A program made the translations under genes and the position numbers. Of a stretch of 49,287 bases of DNA, positions 15,643 through 24,503 are shown in pieces (position 1 is the first letter of the stretch; the number at the start of each line of letters is the position of its first letter). The DNA is taken from NCBI GenBank assembly GCA_002490635.1, contig DKUJ01000003.1:1-49287 (forward strand). The letters run 5' to 3'. The notes under the pieces are model-generated. The model was not told the DNA's origin. It saw nothing but the letters and a program-made list of their open reading frames with translations, and did no database searches. The stretch is from Porphyromonadaceae bacterium UBA7207 (GTDB lineage: Bacteria > Bacteroidota > Bacteroidia > Bacteroidales > Muribaculaceae).

Positions 15643-15662
15643 TTGTACAGGATCTGTATTAC

Positions 15663-16040
15663 ATGCTGAAAACTATCCTTTACATTGGAGCTGGAAGCTT
15701 TGCCGGTGGCATAATGCGTTATCTCCTGACACGGGCTATACAGCACTACTCTACATCGGCATTTCCGCTGGGCACAATGATTGTAAATATTACAGGCTGT
15801 TTTCTTATCGGAATACTCTACGGATTATTCGAGCGAAATTTCATAAACAGTACCGATTTGCGATTATTCCTTACTGTCGGCGTATGTGGTGGCTTTACCA
15901 CATTTTCTACTTTTGTCCATGATAACTATACGCTTTTCAATGACAGAAATATTGCATATATGATTCTGTACTCTATGCTCAGCCTCGGTCTCGGACTATT
16001 ATTCGCACATTGGGGTCATGTGCTGATTAAAGCGGAATAA
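15663..16040 (+). CDS. crcB: Fluoride channel CrcB/Fluc
   Basis: This 125-residue protein has four hydrophobic helices. The Fluc signatures are in order: GAGSFAGGIMRYLL in helix 1, FPLGTMIVNITGCFLIGIL in helix 2 with the conserved Asn, and GVCGGFTTFSTFVHD in helix 3, which holds the Phe box and the Na+ site break. Fluc channels act as dual-topology dimers in the inner membrane and expel fluoride. The start is the ATG at 15663, which begins with MLKTILYIGAG; an upstream in-frame ATG at 15627 falls within the inverted repeat and is unlikely. It lies behind an XRE regulator on the same strand. No fluoride riboswitch is visible upstream. Confidence 0.94.
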   Translation: MLKTILYIGAGSFAGGIMRYLLTRAIQHYSTSAFPLGTMIVNITGCFLIGILYGLFERNFINSTDLRLFLTVGVCGGFTTFSTFVHDNYTLFNDRNIAYMILYSMLSLGLGLLFAHWGHVLIKAE

Positions 16041-16076
16041 TACGCCGGCAACCATTCAGCATAGCGGTAAATTATT

Positions 16077-16126
16077 CCGGGCACACGACAGTCGGTCTTT
16101 TTCACAACCGACGAACGTGTGCCCGG
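16077..16126. terminator. Bidirectional terminator between crcB and purL
   Basis: CCGGGCACACG (16077-16087) pairs perfectly with CGTGTGCCCGG (16116-16126). An inner stem GTCGGT/ACCGAC (16091-16096, 16107-16112) extends it around a loop containing CTTTTTC. The element sits between two convergent stop codons and can serve both strands. Confidence 0.8.
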
Positions 16127-16156
16127 AGTTCGTTATTCTGTGCTGTGTCCTATCTT

Positions 16157-19100
16157 TTAGAGCTTATTGTTTTCGATCCAGCGGCGAGCGTTGACAAATG
16201 CCTGCAGCCAGATTGTAGCCTCTTTGCCGGCTGTATTCTCGCCCCATGCCCACTGCCATGGGAATATGGCGCGTTCGAGGTGCGGCATGATTGCCAGATG
16301 GCGGCCATCGGGGCTGCAAAGACCTGCGAGACCTTCGGGCGAGCCGTTAGGGTTGCCTGGATATTCGTTGTAGCTGTATCGCAGGGCAGCCTCAGGACGA
16401 CTGTCGGTGGTGAAGGAGAATCGTCCTTCGCCATGTGCAACCCAGATACCAGCTTCAGTGCCGGCGAGAGGGCCGAACATCACCGACGGGTTTTCGGGGA
16501 TGGTGACTCCGACAAATGCGCTTTCGAACTTGCCAGAAACGTTGTGCAGCATTTTTACTCGTGGAGTGTCGAATGGTTTGCCAAGGAGGTTGAGCTCCAT
16601 CATAAGCTGGCATCCGTTGCATACGCCCAGACTCAGAGTGTCGGGACGCGAATAGAAGCGTTCGAGAGCACGACGGGCATTATCGTTCCAGAGGAAACCT
16701 CCAGCCCATCCTTTTGCAGAGCCGAGAACGTCGCTGTTGGAGAAACCGCCGCAGAAAACAATCATCGACACATCGTCGAGGGTTTCCCGGCCGCTGGCAA
16801 GGTCGGTCATGTGCACATCGCGTACGTCGAAACCGGCAGCATAGAGCGAATACGCCATCTCGCGGTCGCCGTTGATGCCCTTCTCGCGGATGATAGCCGC
16901 CACGATGCCACTGCGTTCCTTGCGGCTTTCTTCGAGACCCATCGAGGCGAATGTTCCTTCGAAGCCTTCAGGCATTGCGAAATGCAGAGGCTGTAGGCCG
17001 AGATTGTCGCGACGCTTGTCGGCACATTCCTTTGCTGTCTGGCGCGGCTCGAACGAGGCCGACACTTGCGCCCATACCTTACGCATTGCAGGCACGGAGA
17101 CGAAGAATTCCTTTCCTTGATGGCTTATGCCAAGCACATTTTCCGCCGAAGGCGCGCCGATGGGGAAATAACGAACACCGGCATTGTCCAGAACAGCTTC
17201 TGCCTTTTCCTTGAAGTTGTCGGGTACCTGGACTACCATTGCGGGATTCTCGGCAAAGAGAATCTTCACCAGATTGTCCTCTCCGTACATTTTAAAGCCG
17301 TCGGTATAGAAGTTGATGCCTCCACGTGTATTGGCGAAGCACATCTCCAGAAGAGTTGTCACCAGACCGCCTGCGCTTACATCGTGTGCCGCGCACAACA
17401 TGCCTTCTGCAACCAGCTGCTGCACAGCTCCGAATGCTTTCACAAAAGCATCCGTATCGGCAACATCAGGAGTGATATCGCCAACACGGCACAGCGTCTG
17501 GGCAAGTGCCGAACCTCCCAGCTCCATAGGTGCCGAACTGAAGTCGATATAGTAGAAACCGGATTCCTGATTGTTGTCGGCAACCGGCCCTACTGTGCGC
17601 TTGATGTCGGCAACCTCGCCGGCCGCCGATATAATCACAGTGCCTGGGGCTAGCACACGGCTTCCATCAGGGTATTTCTGAGTCATGGAAAGACTGTCCT
17701 TGCCTGTTGGGATGTTCACACCGATTGCACATGCAAAATCGGATGCGGCTTTTACTGCGCTGTAAAGAGCAGCGTCTTCACCGGCATTGTGGCATGGCCA
17801 CATCCAGTTTGCGCTGAGCGATACAGCGTCGAGCCCTCCTGCCAGATTTGCACCTGAGAGATTGGTAAGAGCTTCTGCTATGGCAAGACGGCTACCGGCA
17901 GCGACATCGGCCAATGCAGCCTGCGGAGCATGGCCGATAGAAGTGGCCATGCCGCTATGTCCGTGGTAGTCAAGAGCCACTACGCCACAGTCGGCCAGAG
18001 GAAGCTGCAGCTCTCCAACACATTGCTGCTGGACAGTGCGACCGCCTACGCTGCGATCGACTTTATTTGTGAGCCAATCCTTGCTGCCCACGGCTTCGAG
18101 GCTGAGAACGGCCTCGATATACGACGGAATCATGGATTCATCGGTTTCTACCGGAGCAAGCCGACGCTCTGCAGTACTGTCGGTAACAATCGTTTTCGGA
18201 GGATTGCCGAGCATGTCGGCCACAGCCAGATCGATAGCAGCTTTGCCTTCGCGACGGGTGAAAAGCAGGCGCTTGTCGCCGGTAGTATGTCCGACAGCGA
18301 ACAAGGGTGCGCGTTCGCGGTCGGCGATGCGTTCCACAAGTTCCCGGTCGCTATCGTTTATCACAAAGCCCATTCTCTCCTGACTCTCATTCCCTATGAT
18401 TTCCTTCTGGGAGAGTGTCGGGTCGCCCACGGGGAGCGCATCGATATCGATTTCGCCGCCGGTGCTCTCGATGAGTTCGGACAAGGCGTTGAGATGTCCG
18501 CCCGCGCCATGGTCGTGGATGCTAATTATGGGGTTGTTTTCACTTTCGGCAAGAGCACGGACAAGATTCGCCACTCGCTTCTGCATCTCGGGATTTGCAC
18601 GCTGTACGGCATTCAGCTCGATGGCTCCTGCATATCGTCCGGTATCGACGCTGGAAACGGCGCCCCCACCCATGCCTATGCGGTAATTGTCGCCACCGGC
18701 GAGCATTACAGTCTGTCCCGGTTCTGGCTCACCCTTGATAGCATCGCGACTGCGTGCGAATCCAATGCCGCCGGCAAGCATGATTACCTTGTCGAATCCG
18801 AATACCTTGTCATCCTCGCCATGTTCGAAAGTGAGCAACGAACCGCATATCAGAGGTTGTCCGAACTTGTTTCCAAAGTCGCTGGCTCCATTGGAAGCCT
18901 TGACCAGAATGTCGGCGGGAGTCTGATAGAGCCATCGCCGCTCCTGCACTGCCTTTTCCCACAGCAACTCGCTCTGAGGGCGCAAGCGGGGATAGGATGT
19001 CATATATACGGCAGTTCCAGCCAACGGAAGACTGGCTCGGCCGCCACCGAGACGGTCGCGGATTTCGCCGCCGCTACCGGTAGCGGCACCGTTGAAAGGT

Positions 19101-19873
19101 TCTACAGTTGTGGGGAAGTTATGTGTTTCAGCCTTTAGTGAAAGCACAGTGTCGGTGGGGGTTTCTGCAAAAAGCGACGGTCCGTCGCCCTTTAGAGGTG
19201 CGAACTGGCATATGCGTGGACCTTCGACAAAGGCCACATTGTCTTTATATGCCGACACCAGCCTGCGTGGATGGCATGCACTGGTGCGCTTGATGAGTTT
19301 GAACAGCGACTGCGGCATTTCCTTGCCGTCGATTACAAACACACCGTTGAATATTTTATGCCGGCAATGTTCGCTGTTGACCTGGGAGAAACCGAACACT
19401 TCGCTGTCGGTCAGCTTGCGGCCAAGTTTCTGGGACAGCTCTTTGAGGTATGCCACCTCCTGATCACTCAGAGCAAGTCCTTCTTCGGCATTGAAAGCAT
19501 CTATATCGTCGATTTCCACCATCGGCGCCGGTTGTTGCATGGAGTCGAACACATCAACTGCCGGATTTACATATACGCGTTCGAGCATGGGATCGAATGC
19601 AGGTTCCTCGCCATCGGGCACACGGCGGAACATCTCTATTCGGCTTATACCCGTAAGACCCATATTCTGGGTTATCTCCACGGCATTGGTGCTCCATGGG
19701 CTGATCATCTCTTTTCGCGGACCGATGAAAGTTCCTTTTAAGGACTCTTCAGAGATTGGCTCGGCGCCATCGAACAGCCAGCGCAGACGTTCAGCAGCAT
19801 CGGCTGCGGATACAGAGTCACTTACCACAGCATAAGCTACGGCAGAATCATGTGTTGTAAAGTATTGCAACAT
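16157..19873 (-). CDS. purL: Phosphoribosylformylglycinamidine synthase, single-chain form
   Basis: This 1238-residue enzyme converts FGAR, glutamine and ATP into FGAM in purine synthesis. It has the large single-chain layout: an N-terminal PurS-like part, a linker with FSQVNSEHCRHKIFNG, two AIR-synthase-like halves (LKAETHNFPTTVEPFNGAATGSGG is the substrate loop, read here in parts) and a C-terminal glutaminase. The glutaminase nucleophile is Cys near residue 1088 in GVCNGCQLMMEL, with the His and Glu in MPHLERAIFPWQW. The start is the ATG at 19873 (MLQYFTTHDS); the frame stays open to a TTG at 19951, but that lies in the -7 box. The leader is about 70 bases. It is driven by one of three copies of a shared promoter module (19949-19981). 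Confidence 0.97.
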   Translation of the reverse strand: MLQYFTTHDSAVAYAVVSDSVSAADAAERLRWLFDGAEPISEESLKGTFIGPRKEMISPWSTNAVEITQNMGLTGISRIEMFRRVPDGEEPAFDPMLERVYVNPAVDVFDSMQQPAPMVEIDDIDAFNAEEGLALSDQEVAYLKELSQKLGRKLTDSEVFGFSQVNSEHCRHKIFNGVFVIDGKEMPQSLFKLIKRTSACHPRRLVSAYKDNVAFVEGPRICQFAPLKGDGPSLFAETPTDTVLSLKAETHNFPTTVEPFNGAATGSGGEIRDRLGGGRASLPLAGTAVYMTSYPRLRPQSELLWEKAVQERRWLYQTPADILVKASNGASDFGNKFGQPLICGSLLTFEHGEDDKVFGFDKVIMLAGGIGFARSRDAIKGEPEPGQTVMLAGGDNYRIGMGGGAVSSVDTGRYAGAIELNAVQRANPEMQKRVANLVRALAESENNPIISIHDHGAGGHLNALSELIESTGGEIDIDALPVGDPTLSQKEIIGNESQERMGFVINDSDRELVERIADRERAPLFAVGHTTGDKRLLFTRREGKAAIDLAVADMLGNPPKTIVTDSTAERRLAPVETDESMIPSYIEAVLSLEAVGSKDWLTNKVDRSVGGRTVQQQCVGELQLPLADCGVVALDYHGHSGMATSIGHAPQAALADVAAGSRLAIAEALTNLSGANLAGGLDAVSLSANWMWPCHNAGEDAALYSAVKAASDFACAIGVNIPTGKDSLSMTQKYPDGSRVLAPGTVIISAAGEVADIKRTVGPVADNNQESGFYYIDFSSAPMELGGSALAQTLCRVGDITPDVADTDAFVKAFGAVQQLVAEGMLCAAHDVSAGGLVTTLLEMCFANTRGGINFYTDGFKMYGEDNLVKILFAENPAMVVQVPDNFKEKAEAVLDNAGVRYFPIGAPSAENVLGISHQGKEFFVSVPAMRKVWAQVSASFEPRQTAKECADKRRDNLGLQPLHFAMPEGFEGTFASMGLEESRKERSGIVAAIIREKGINGDREMAYSLYAAGFDVRDVHMTDLASGRETLDDVSMIVFCGGFSNSDVLGSAKGWAGGFLWNDNARRALERFYSRPDTLSLGVCNGCQLMMELNLLGKPFDTPRVKMLHNVSGKFESAFVGVTIPENPSVMFGPLAGTEAGIWVAHGEGRFSFTTDSRPEAALRYSYNEYPGNPNGSPEGLAGLCSPDGRHLAIMPHLERAIFPWQWAWGENTAGKEATIWLQAFVNARRWIENNKL

Positions 19874-19948
19874 AAGTTTTTTTGATGCTTTATCGGCTAT
19901 GCGGGCCAATTCAGGCACCACCTGCCGGTCAAGGTCGTAATTTGACTG

Positions 19949-19981
19949 CAAAGATACGAATAAGTCGAGAGCAAAGCCAAA
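19949..19981 (-). promoter_or_regulatory. purL promoter, copy A of a shared 33-bp module
   Basis: The minus strand has a -33 TTTG (19981-19978) and a -7 TATCTTTG (19956-19949), 21 bases apart. The spacer includes GCTCTCGACTTATTCG, identical in the promoters at 43712-43744 and 48207-48239. Just upstream lie a 10-bp palindrome CTTTGCAAAG (19993-20002) and two copies of GGGAGTAT (20004-20011, 20018-20025). Confidence 0.8.
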
Positions 19982-20041
19982 TATTATTTTGACTTTGCAA
20001 AGCGGGAGTATCCAATTGGGAGTATGCGGCGCAAACCCATT

Positions 20042-20617
20042 TCAACCCTCACCGGAATCATTGCCGGCAAACAGATGGCAATCTGGCTGATGTGAGTTGT
20101 AGACACCGATGGACTGTAGGAATGCATAAATGGTGGTAGAGCCTACAAATTTCATCCCTCTTTTGCGAAGATCGGCGGAAATGGCATCTGAAACTGATGA
20201 TGTGGTCGACGTGTGGTCGATGACTGGTTCCTTTGGGCAGAAGCCTGCGAGATATCTGTCAAACGAACCGAACTCGTCCTGGATTGCCTTGAACACAACT
20301 GTATTAGTAACCGCAGCATTTATTTTGGCTCTGTTGCGTATTATACCCGGATTCCTCATCAGTACTTCAATGCGATTGCTATCGAATGCTAGTATGCTAT
20401 CTCGGTTGAATCCATCAAAAGCTTCGCGGAACGCTTCACGTTTGTTGAGAATGCATTCCCACGACAATCCGGCCTGGAAACTTTCCAGGATTAGCAATTC
20501 AAGCAACTTGGCATCATCATGAACCGGTCGCCCCCACTCCTCGTCGTGGTATCTTATATAATCGGGATTTTTGGGATTGGCCCAAAAACATCTGTTTTTC
20601 TCTATAATGTCGCTCAT
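20042..20617 (-). CDS. tag: DNA-3-methyladenine glycosylase I
   Basis: This 191-residue protein removes 3-methyladenine from alkylated DNA, the first step of base excision repair. The start RCFWANPKNPDYIRYHDEEWGRP is the Tag signature. ESFQAGLSWECILNKREAFR and FVGSTTIYAFLQSIGVYNSH carry the HhH-like core. Zinc ligands are expected at the N-terminal Cys and His and at the C-terminal His and Cys in YNSHQPDCHLF. The length is typical. It stands alone between purL and tilS and has its own promoter at 20643-20673. Confidence 0.96.
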   Translation of the reverse strand: MSDIIEKNRCFWANPKNPDYIRYHDEEWGRPVHDDAKLLELLILESFQAGLSWECILNKREAFREAFDGFNRDSILAFDSNRIEVLMRNPGIIRNRAKINAAVTNTVVFKAIQDEFGSFDRYLAGFCPKEPVIDHTSTTSSVSDAISADLRKRGMKFVGSTTIYAFLQSIGVYNSHQPDCHLFAGNDSGEG

Positions 20618-20642
20618 ACAATAAATATCAGTTTAATGATTG

Positions 20643-20673
20643 CAAAATTAATAAATCTACAGGTAAATGACAA
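20643..20673 (-). promoter_or_regulatory. tag promoter
   Basis: The minus strand has a -7 box TAATTTTG (20650-20643). A partial -33 TTG (20673-20671) lies 20 bases upstream. The predicted start point is about 18 bases before the ATG at 20617. Confidence 0.55.
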
Positions 20674-20815
20674 CCCGGATAATCCGATTTGCAATCAATT
20701 GCCGCGTTTATTGTGCGATTCAGCTTTAATATATGGAACTTACGTATTAAGAGCATTCTGCAAACAGGTGATCTAATGATTGACAGACTGCTAAATGTAT
20801 TTGCGGCATTTTTCG

Positions 20816-20823
20816 TAACTTTG
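20816..20823 (+). promoter_or_regulatory. -7 box of tilS, possibly leaderless
   Basis: TAACTTTG matches the consensus exactly and ends four bases before the only sensible start codon of tilS (20828). The predicted transcript start coincides with the ATG. No good -33 TTTG is found at 19-21 bases; one at 20800-20803 is only 12 bases away. Confidence 0.5.
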
Positions 20824-20827
20824 TGGC

Positions 20828-22183
20828 ATGTCTTGCCATGATGCAATAATACATGATTTTGAACAGACTGTCGCGAAGTTTACCGACAGTGTTCTCGGCC
20901 TGCGCCGCGACGCATCCATTCTGATAGCCTTAAGCGGCGGCGCCGACTCGGTGGCGCTGCTTCTTGCGCTGCATCGCCTGGGATTCATGTGTGTGGCCGC
21001 CCATTGCAACTTCCATTTGCGTGGAGAGGAAAGCCGTCGCGACATGCTTTTCTGCAGGGAACTAACCGGCCGCATAGGCGTCGACCTGCACGTGCGTGAC
21101 TTCGATGTGGAAAGTCGCCGAAAATCGCATGGAGAAAGTGTGGAGACCGCCTGCCGCGAACTTCGTTACCGGTGGTTTGCCGATCTTGCCGATGCGGAAG
21201 GCGCACAAGCAATCGCCGTAGGACACCATATGGAGGACCGGGTGGAAACATTCTTCCTGAATCTTCTGCGGGGTGCCGGCATTGTGGGACTGACCTCCAT
21301 GCGGCCACGTAACGGAGCGGTTGTGCGTCCTTTGCTTGAGCTGTCGCGTCGACAGATCGAAGAATATGTGGCTGCATGCAATGAAAATTTTGTCACCGAC
21401 AGCACCAACAGCGACAACGCTTTCCGCCGAAACGCAATCCGCAACCGCCTTATGCCCTTGCTAAACGAAATCAGCAAGGATGCCACCGACGCCGTTTTCC
21501 GTTCAATCTCCAACCTTGAGTCGGCTCGCGATATTTTTACCGACGCCATAGAAGAGCGCCAGCGCGATTGCTGCCGCCCAAACGGAAGCATCGATCTCGA
21601 TAAGCTTTCACAGCGTACGCAGCCGGCCACCGCACTCATGGAGATTCTACGTGACAAAGGATTCAGTCCTGCACAGGTGTCCGACATGATGGCCCGCCGC
21701 AATGAATCGGGACTCACATTCCCAGGGCGCGGAAACGCCATAGGAGAGCTCAGCCGGGGAATACTGACAATAATAGACAAATCCGCGGCCACATGCGATA
21801 CTGCAAACTATCCTGTAAACCTGCTTCGCGATATTGCAGTTCCTGTCAGGATAGCAGTCAGCCGCCGGCGCATCGAAGAATTCGCCCCCGAACGAAACGG
21901 AGCCACAAGCGCCTGCTTTGATGCAGCCTATGCCTTGGCCGATAATGCATTCTGGGAATTGCGCCATCCCCGCCGAGGCGACCGTATGGTACCCTTCGGT
22001 GCTTCTGGAAGCAAACTTCTGAGCGATATATTCGTTGCAGCAAAATTTACTGCCGAGGACAAGCGGCGTATATGGATTCTAACACGCAACGGCGAGATAG
22101 TATGGATTCCAGGAGTGAAAAATTCCGCCGCCGGCATCGTAGGCCCTCATACAAAAGAATTCATAGAAATGAGGATAATTTAA
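20828..22183 (+). CDS. tilS: tRNA(Ile)-lysidine synthase
   Basis: This 451-residue enzyme attaches lysine to C34 of tRNA-Ile(CAU), so the tRNA reads AUA as isoleucine. The PP-loop ILIALSGGADSVALLLAL at about residues 31-48 binds ATP. The motif MCVAAHCNFHLRGEESRRD and the later AIAVGHHMEDRVETFFLNLLRGAG are TilS-specific. The C-terminal part (AFWELRHPRRGDRMVPFGASGSKLLSDIF) is the tRNA-binding TilS_C domain. No other ATG occurs before the PP-loop, so the start at 20828 is forced. It is followed after 35 bases by a secreted glycosidase gene. Confidence 0.96.
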   Translation: MSCHDAIIHDFEQTVAKFTDSVLGLRRDASILIALSGGADSVALLLALHRLGFMCVAAHCNFHLRGEESRRDMLFCRELTGRIGVDLHVRDFDVESRRKSHGESVETACRELRYRWFADLADAEGAQAIAVGHHMEDRVETFFLNLLRGAGIVGLTSMRPRNGAVVRPLLELSRRQIEEYVAACNENFVTDSTNSDNAFRRNAIRNRLMPLLNEISKDATDAVFRSISNLESARDIFTDAIEERQRDCCRPNGSIDLDKLSQRTQPATALMEILRDKGFSPAQVSDMMARRNESGLTFPGRGNAIGELSRGILTIIDKSAATCDTANYPVNLLRDIAVPVRIAVSRRRIEEFAPERNGATSACFDAAYALADNAFWELRHPRRGDRMVPFGASGSKLLSDIFVAAKFTAEDKRRIWILTRNGEIVWIPGVKNSAAGIVGPHTKEFIEMRII

Positions 22184-22218
22184 CCGGATACTTTCATACT
22201 TACTACACAACCATTACC

Positions 22219-24498
22219 ATGAGACAGATAACAGCAGCAGCTCTGGCCGCTATGGCTCTGGCTGCAAACGCACAGGAAATAGTGCGTACAGACGCCTACA
22301 TATGGCATGGCGACACAATCACCCAAGGCGAATACATGGCCACAGCTCCCGATGCCTACAATATTGTTAGTACCTATTCTGCACAGCCCCACTACAAGTT
22401 TCCGATAGAACGCACCTGGTCGCTGAAGAACGACATCAGCAAATACCCCAGACTCAACACACCCAACACGCTCCACCGCGCAATCTACAACATGGCCCTC
22501 GATGAGATGGTGAATGCCGTGGAACCAGATACAACATTGCGCACCGGAAAAGAATGGGGCGGAGTGTGGACCCGCGACGTGAGCTATTCAATACTGCTCT
22601 CCATGGCCGCCATGCAGCCCGAAGCCTCCAGAATATCGCTGATGAAGAAGGTGACTCCCGGAGGGGTAATAATTCAGGATACCGGCAGCGGCGGCGCCTG
22701 GCCAATAAGCTCCGACAGGGAAATCTGGACTATCGCAGCCTACGAACTGTATAAAGTGACCGGCGACCGGCAGTGGCTGCAATACATATATCCTATAATC
22801 AAAAAAAGCCTTTACGACGACAGCCTCACTGTGGCAACGGCCGACGGTCTTGTCAAAGGCGAAACGTCGTTCATCGACTGGCGTGAACAAAGCCATCCGC
22901 GATGGATGCAGACAGCGGATATATACAATTCCGAGACTCTTAGCACGTCTGTGGTGCACGCCCAGGCACTGCACATACTTGCCGAAATATCCCGCGAGCT
23001 TGGCGAGACTGCCGATGCAGAGAAATACGAACGTCAGTCACAGACTGTCGTCGACGCCATCAACCGTATGCTGTGGATGCCAGAAAAAGGCTATTACGCA
23101 ATGTACCGATACGGACGCGATAACCTTATACTCAATCCGCGTGCGGAAACTCTCGGCGAATCGCTTGCCATACTTTATGGTATAGCCGACGAAGAACGTG
23201 CCCGGACTATCACAGCCTCCAATCCCACCACACCTTTCGGCTCTGCCATATTCTTCCCTCAGATTGCCGACATTCCATCCTATCACAACAATGCCTTGTG
23301 GCCCTGGGTCAGTTCCTACTGGGCAATGGCCAATGCCAAAGCCGGCAACGAACAAGGCACACTCGAAGCGATAGGGGCAATATTCCGCCCGGCAGCTCTG
23401 TTTGCCACGAACAAGGAAAATTTCAATCTCGACAACGGTGACATCGCCACTGAACTCAACTCGTCCAACATGCTGTGGTGTCTTGCCGGCAATATCGCCA
23501 TGACACAACGTATTCTCTTCGGCATCGAATACTGCACCGACGGCCTTGCGTTCGCACCATTTGTTCCCAAAGCACTCGCCGCCGACCGCACTCTGGAAAA
23601 TTACCGCTACCGCAATGCCATACTCGACATCACTGTGCGTGGCCACGGCAATCGCATAGCTTCATTCAAGCTCAACGGTCGCGAACACGCACCTCTTCTG
23701 CCAACCGACATCAGCGGACACAATTCGGTGGAAATCGTCATGGCTGACAATGAAATTGCTCCGATAGGAATCAACCGCACTGCCAATGTGAAAGCTCCGC
23801 TCACCCCGATTGCATGGCTTAGCAACAACCCCGCACTCGATGCCCCCGGCGTTCCTGCAAACAACCTCCTTCAGTGGAATCCGATTGAATACATAGGTGC
23901 ATATGCAGTGCTGCGCAATGGCCAGCGAATCGACACCGTCCGCACCACCAGCTATCCGGCCGTCGTTCCCGGCGAGTATCAGGTGATCGGTATCAGCGGC
24001 GACGGTGTGGAATCTTTTGCATCCGAACCCCGCAGCAATATGCCCGAGGTGCTTGTGGAATTTCCCGCGGCAGCAACCACAATGATTTCACCGGAAATCT
24101 CCTACACTGCTGCCGACGGAACTGTAAACGGATTCAATGGCAACGGCTTTGTGGAAATCGACCGCCGGTCGGCTCCCATAACCGTAGAAGCCGATATTCC
24201 CGCCACCGGTGTCTACTCCATCTCCCTGCGTTATGCCAATGGCAACGGACCTGTAAACACAGAGAACAAGGCTGCTATCCGCACTCTCTGTGTCGACGGC
24301 GACCGCAAAGGTGTTCTCGTTATGCCTCAGCGCGGTGTGGCAAACTGGGATGACTGGGGAATTTCATCGACTGTGCAGGTGATGCTTACCAAAGGCAAGC
24401 ACCGTTTCACTGTCGACTTCCGACCCGAAAACACTAATATGAACGGAAACACCAACCATGCCCTTGTGGACTGTATGGTAATTCGCCAAATACGCTGA
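22219..24498 (+). CDS. Secreted six-hairpin glycosidase-like protein with C-terminal CBM-like domain
   Basis: This is a 759-residue protein from the ATG at 22219, where a signal peptide begins (ITAAALAAMALAANAQ); the longer open frame starts inside tilS. Residues of about 70-460 look like an (alpha/alpha)6 barrel: GGVWTRDVSYSILLSMAAM, GGAWPISSDREIWTIAAYEL, GETSFIDWREQSHPRW and NNALWPWVSSYWAMANAK. The acidic residues in WTRD and FIDWRE are plausible catalytic acids. This suits the MGH1-like/GH63-related group, but I cannot fix the family or substrate. A linker with an Fn3-like stretch follows, then a beta-sandwich (about 600-759; YSISLRYANGNGPVN, KGKHRFTVDF) resembling CBM6/35. It is probably periplasmic or surface-located. 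Its place between tilS and menA, outside a sus-type locus, is unusual. Confidence 0.8.
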   Translation: MRQITAAALAAMALAANAQEIVRTDAYIWHGDTITQGEYMATAPDAYNIVSTYSAQPHYKFPIERTWSLKNDISKYPRLNTPNTLHRAIYNMALDEMVNAVEPDTTLRTGKEWGGVWTRDVSYSILLSMAAMQPEASRISLMKKVTPGGVIIQDTGSGGAWPISSDREIWTIAAYELYKVTGDRQWLQYIYPIIKKSLYDDSLTVATADGLVKGETSFIDWREQSHPRWMQTADIYNSETLSTSVVHAQALHILAEISRELGETADAEKYERQSQTVVDAINRMLWMPEKGYYAMYRYGRDNLILNPRAETLGESLAILYGIADEERARTITASNPTTPFGSAIFFPQIADIPSYHNNALWPWVSSYWAMANAKAGNEQGTLEAIGAIFRPAALFATNKENFNLDNGDIATELNSSNMLWCLAGNIAMTQRILFGIEYCTDGLAFAPFVPKALAADRTLENYRYRNAILDITVRGHGNRIASFKLNGREHAPLLPTDISGHNSVEIVMADNEIAPIGINRTANVKAPLTPIAWLSNNPALDAPGVPANNLLQWNPIEYIGAYAVLRNGQRIDTVRTTSYPAVVPGEYQVIGISGDGVESFASEPRSNMPEVLVEFPAAATTMISPEISYTAADGTVNGFNGNGFVEIDRRSAPITVEADIPATGVYSISLRYANGNGPVNTENKAAIRTLCVDGDRKGVLVMPQRGVANWDDWGISSTVQVMLTKGKHRFTVDFRPENTNMNGNTNHALVDCMVIRQIR

Positions 24499-24503
24499 AT
24501 ACT

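Noticed and set aside
15567..15662. Fluoride riboswitch before crcB
   Set aside because: The conserved pseudoknot core is not visible; only a simple inverted repeat is present.
17930..19138. Plus-strand open frame (about 402 codons) opposite purL
   Set aside because: Antisense shadow of the conserved purL core; nothing recognisable in the product.
19874..19951. N-terminal extension of PurL from a TTG at 19951
   Set aside because: The TTG is part of the -7 promoter box, so it cannot be in the mRNA; the ATG at 19873 begins family-like sequence.
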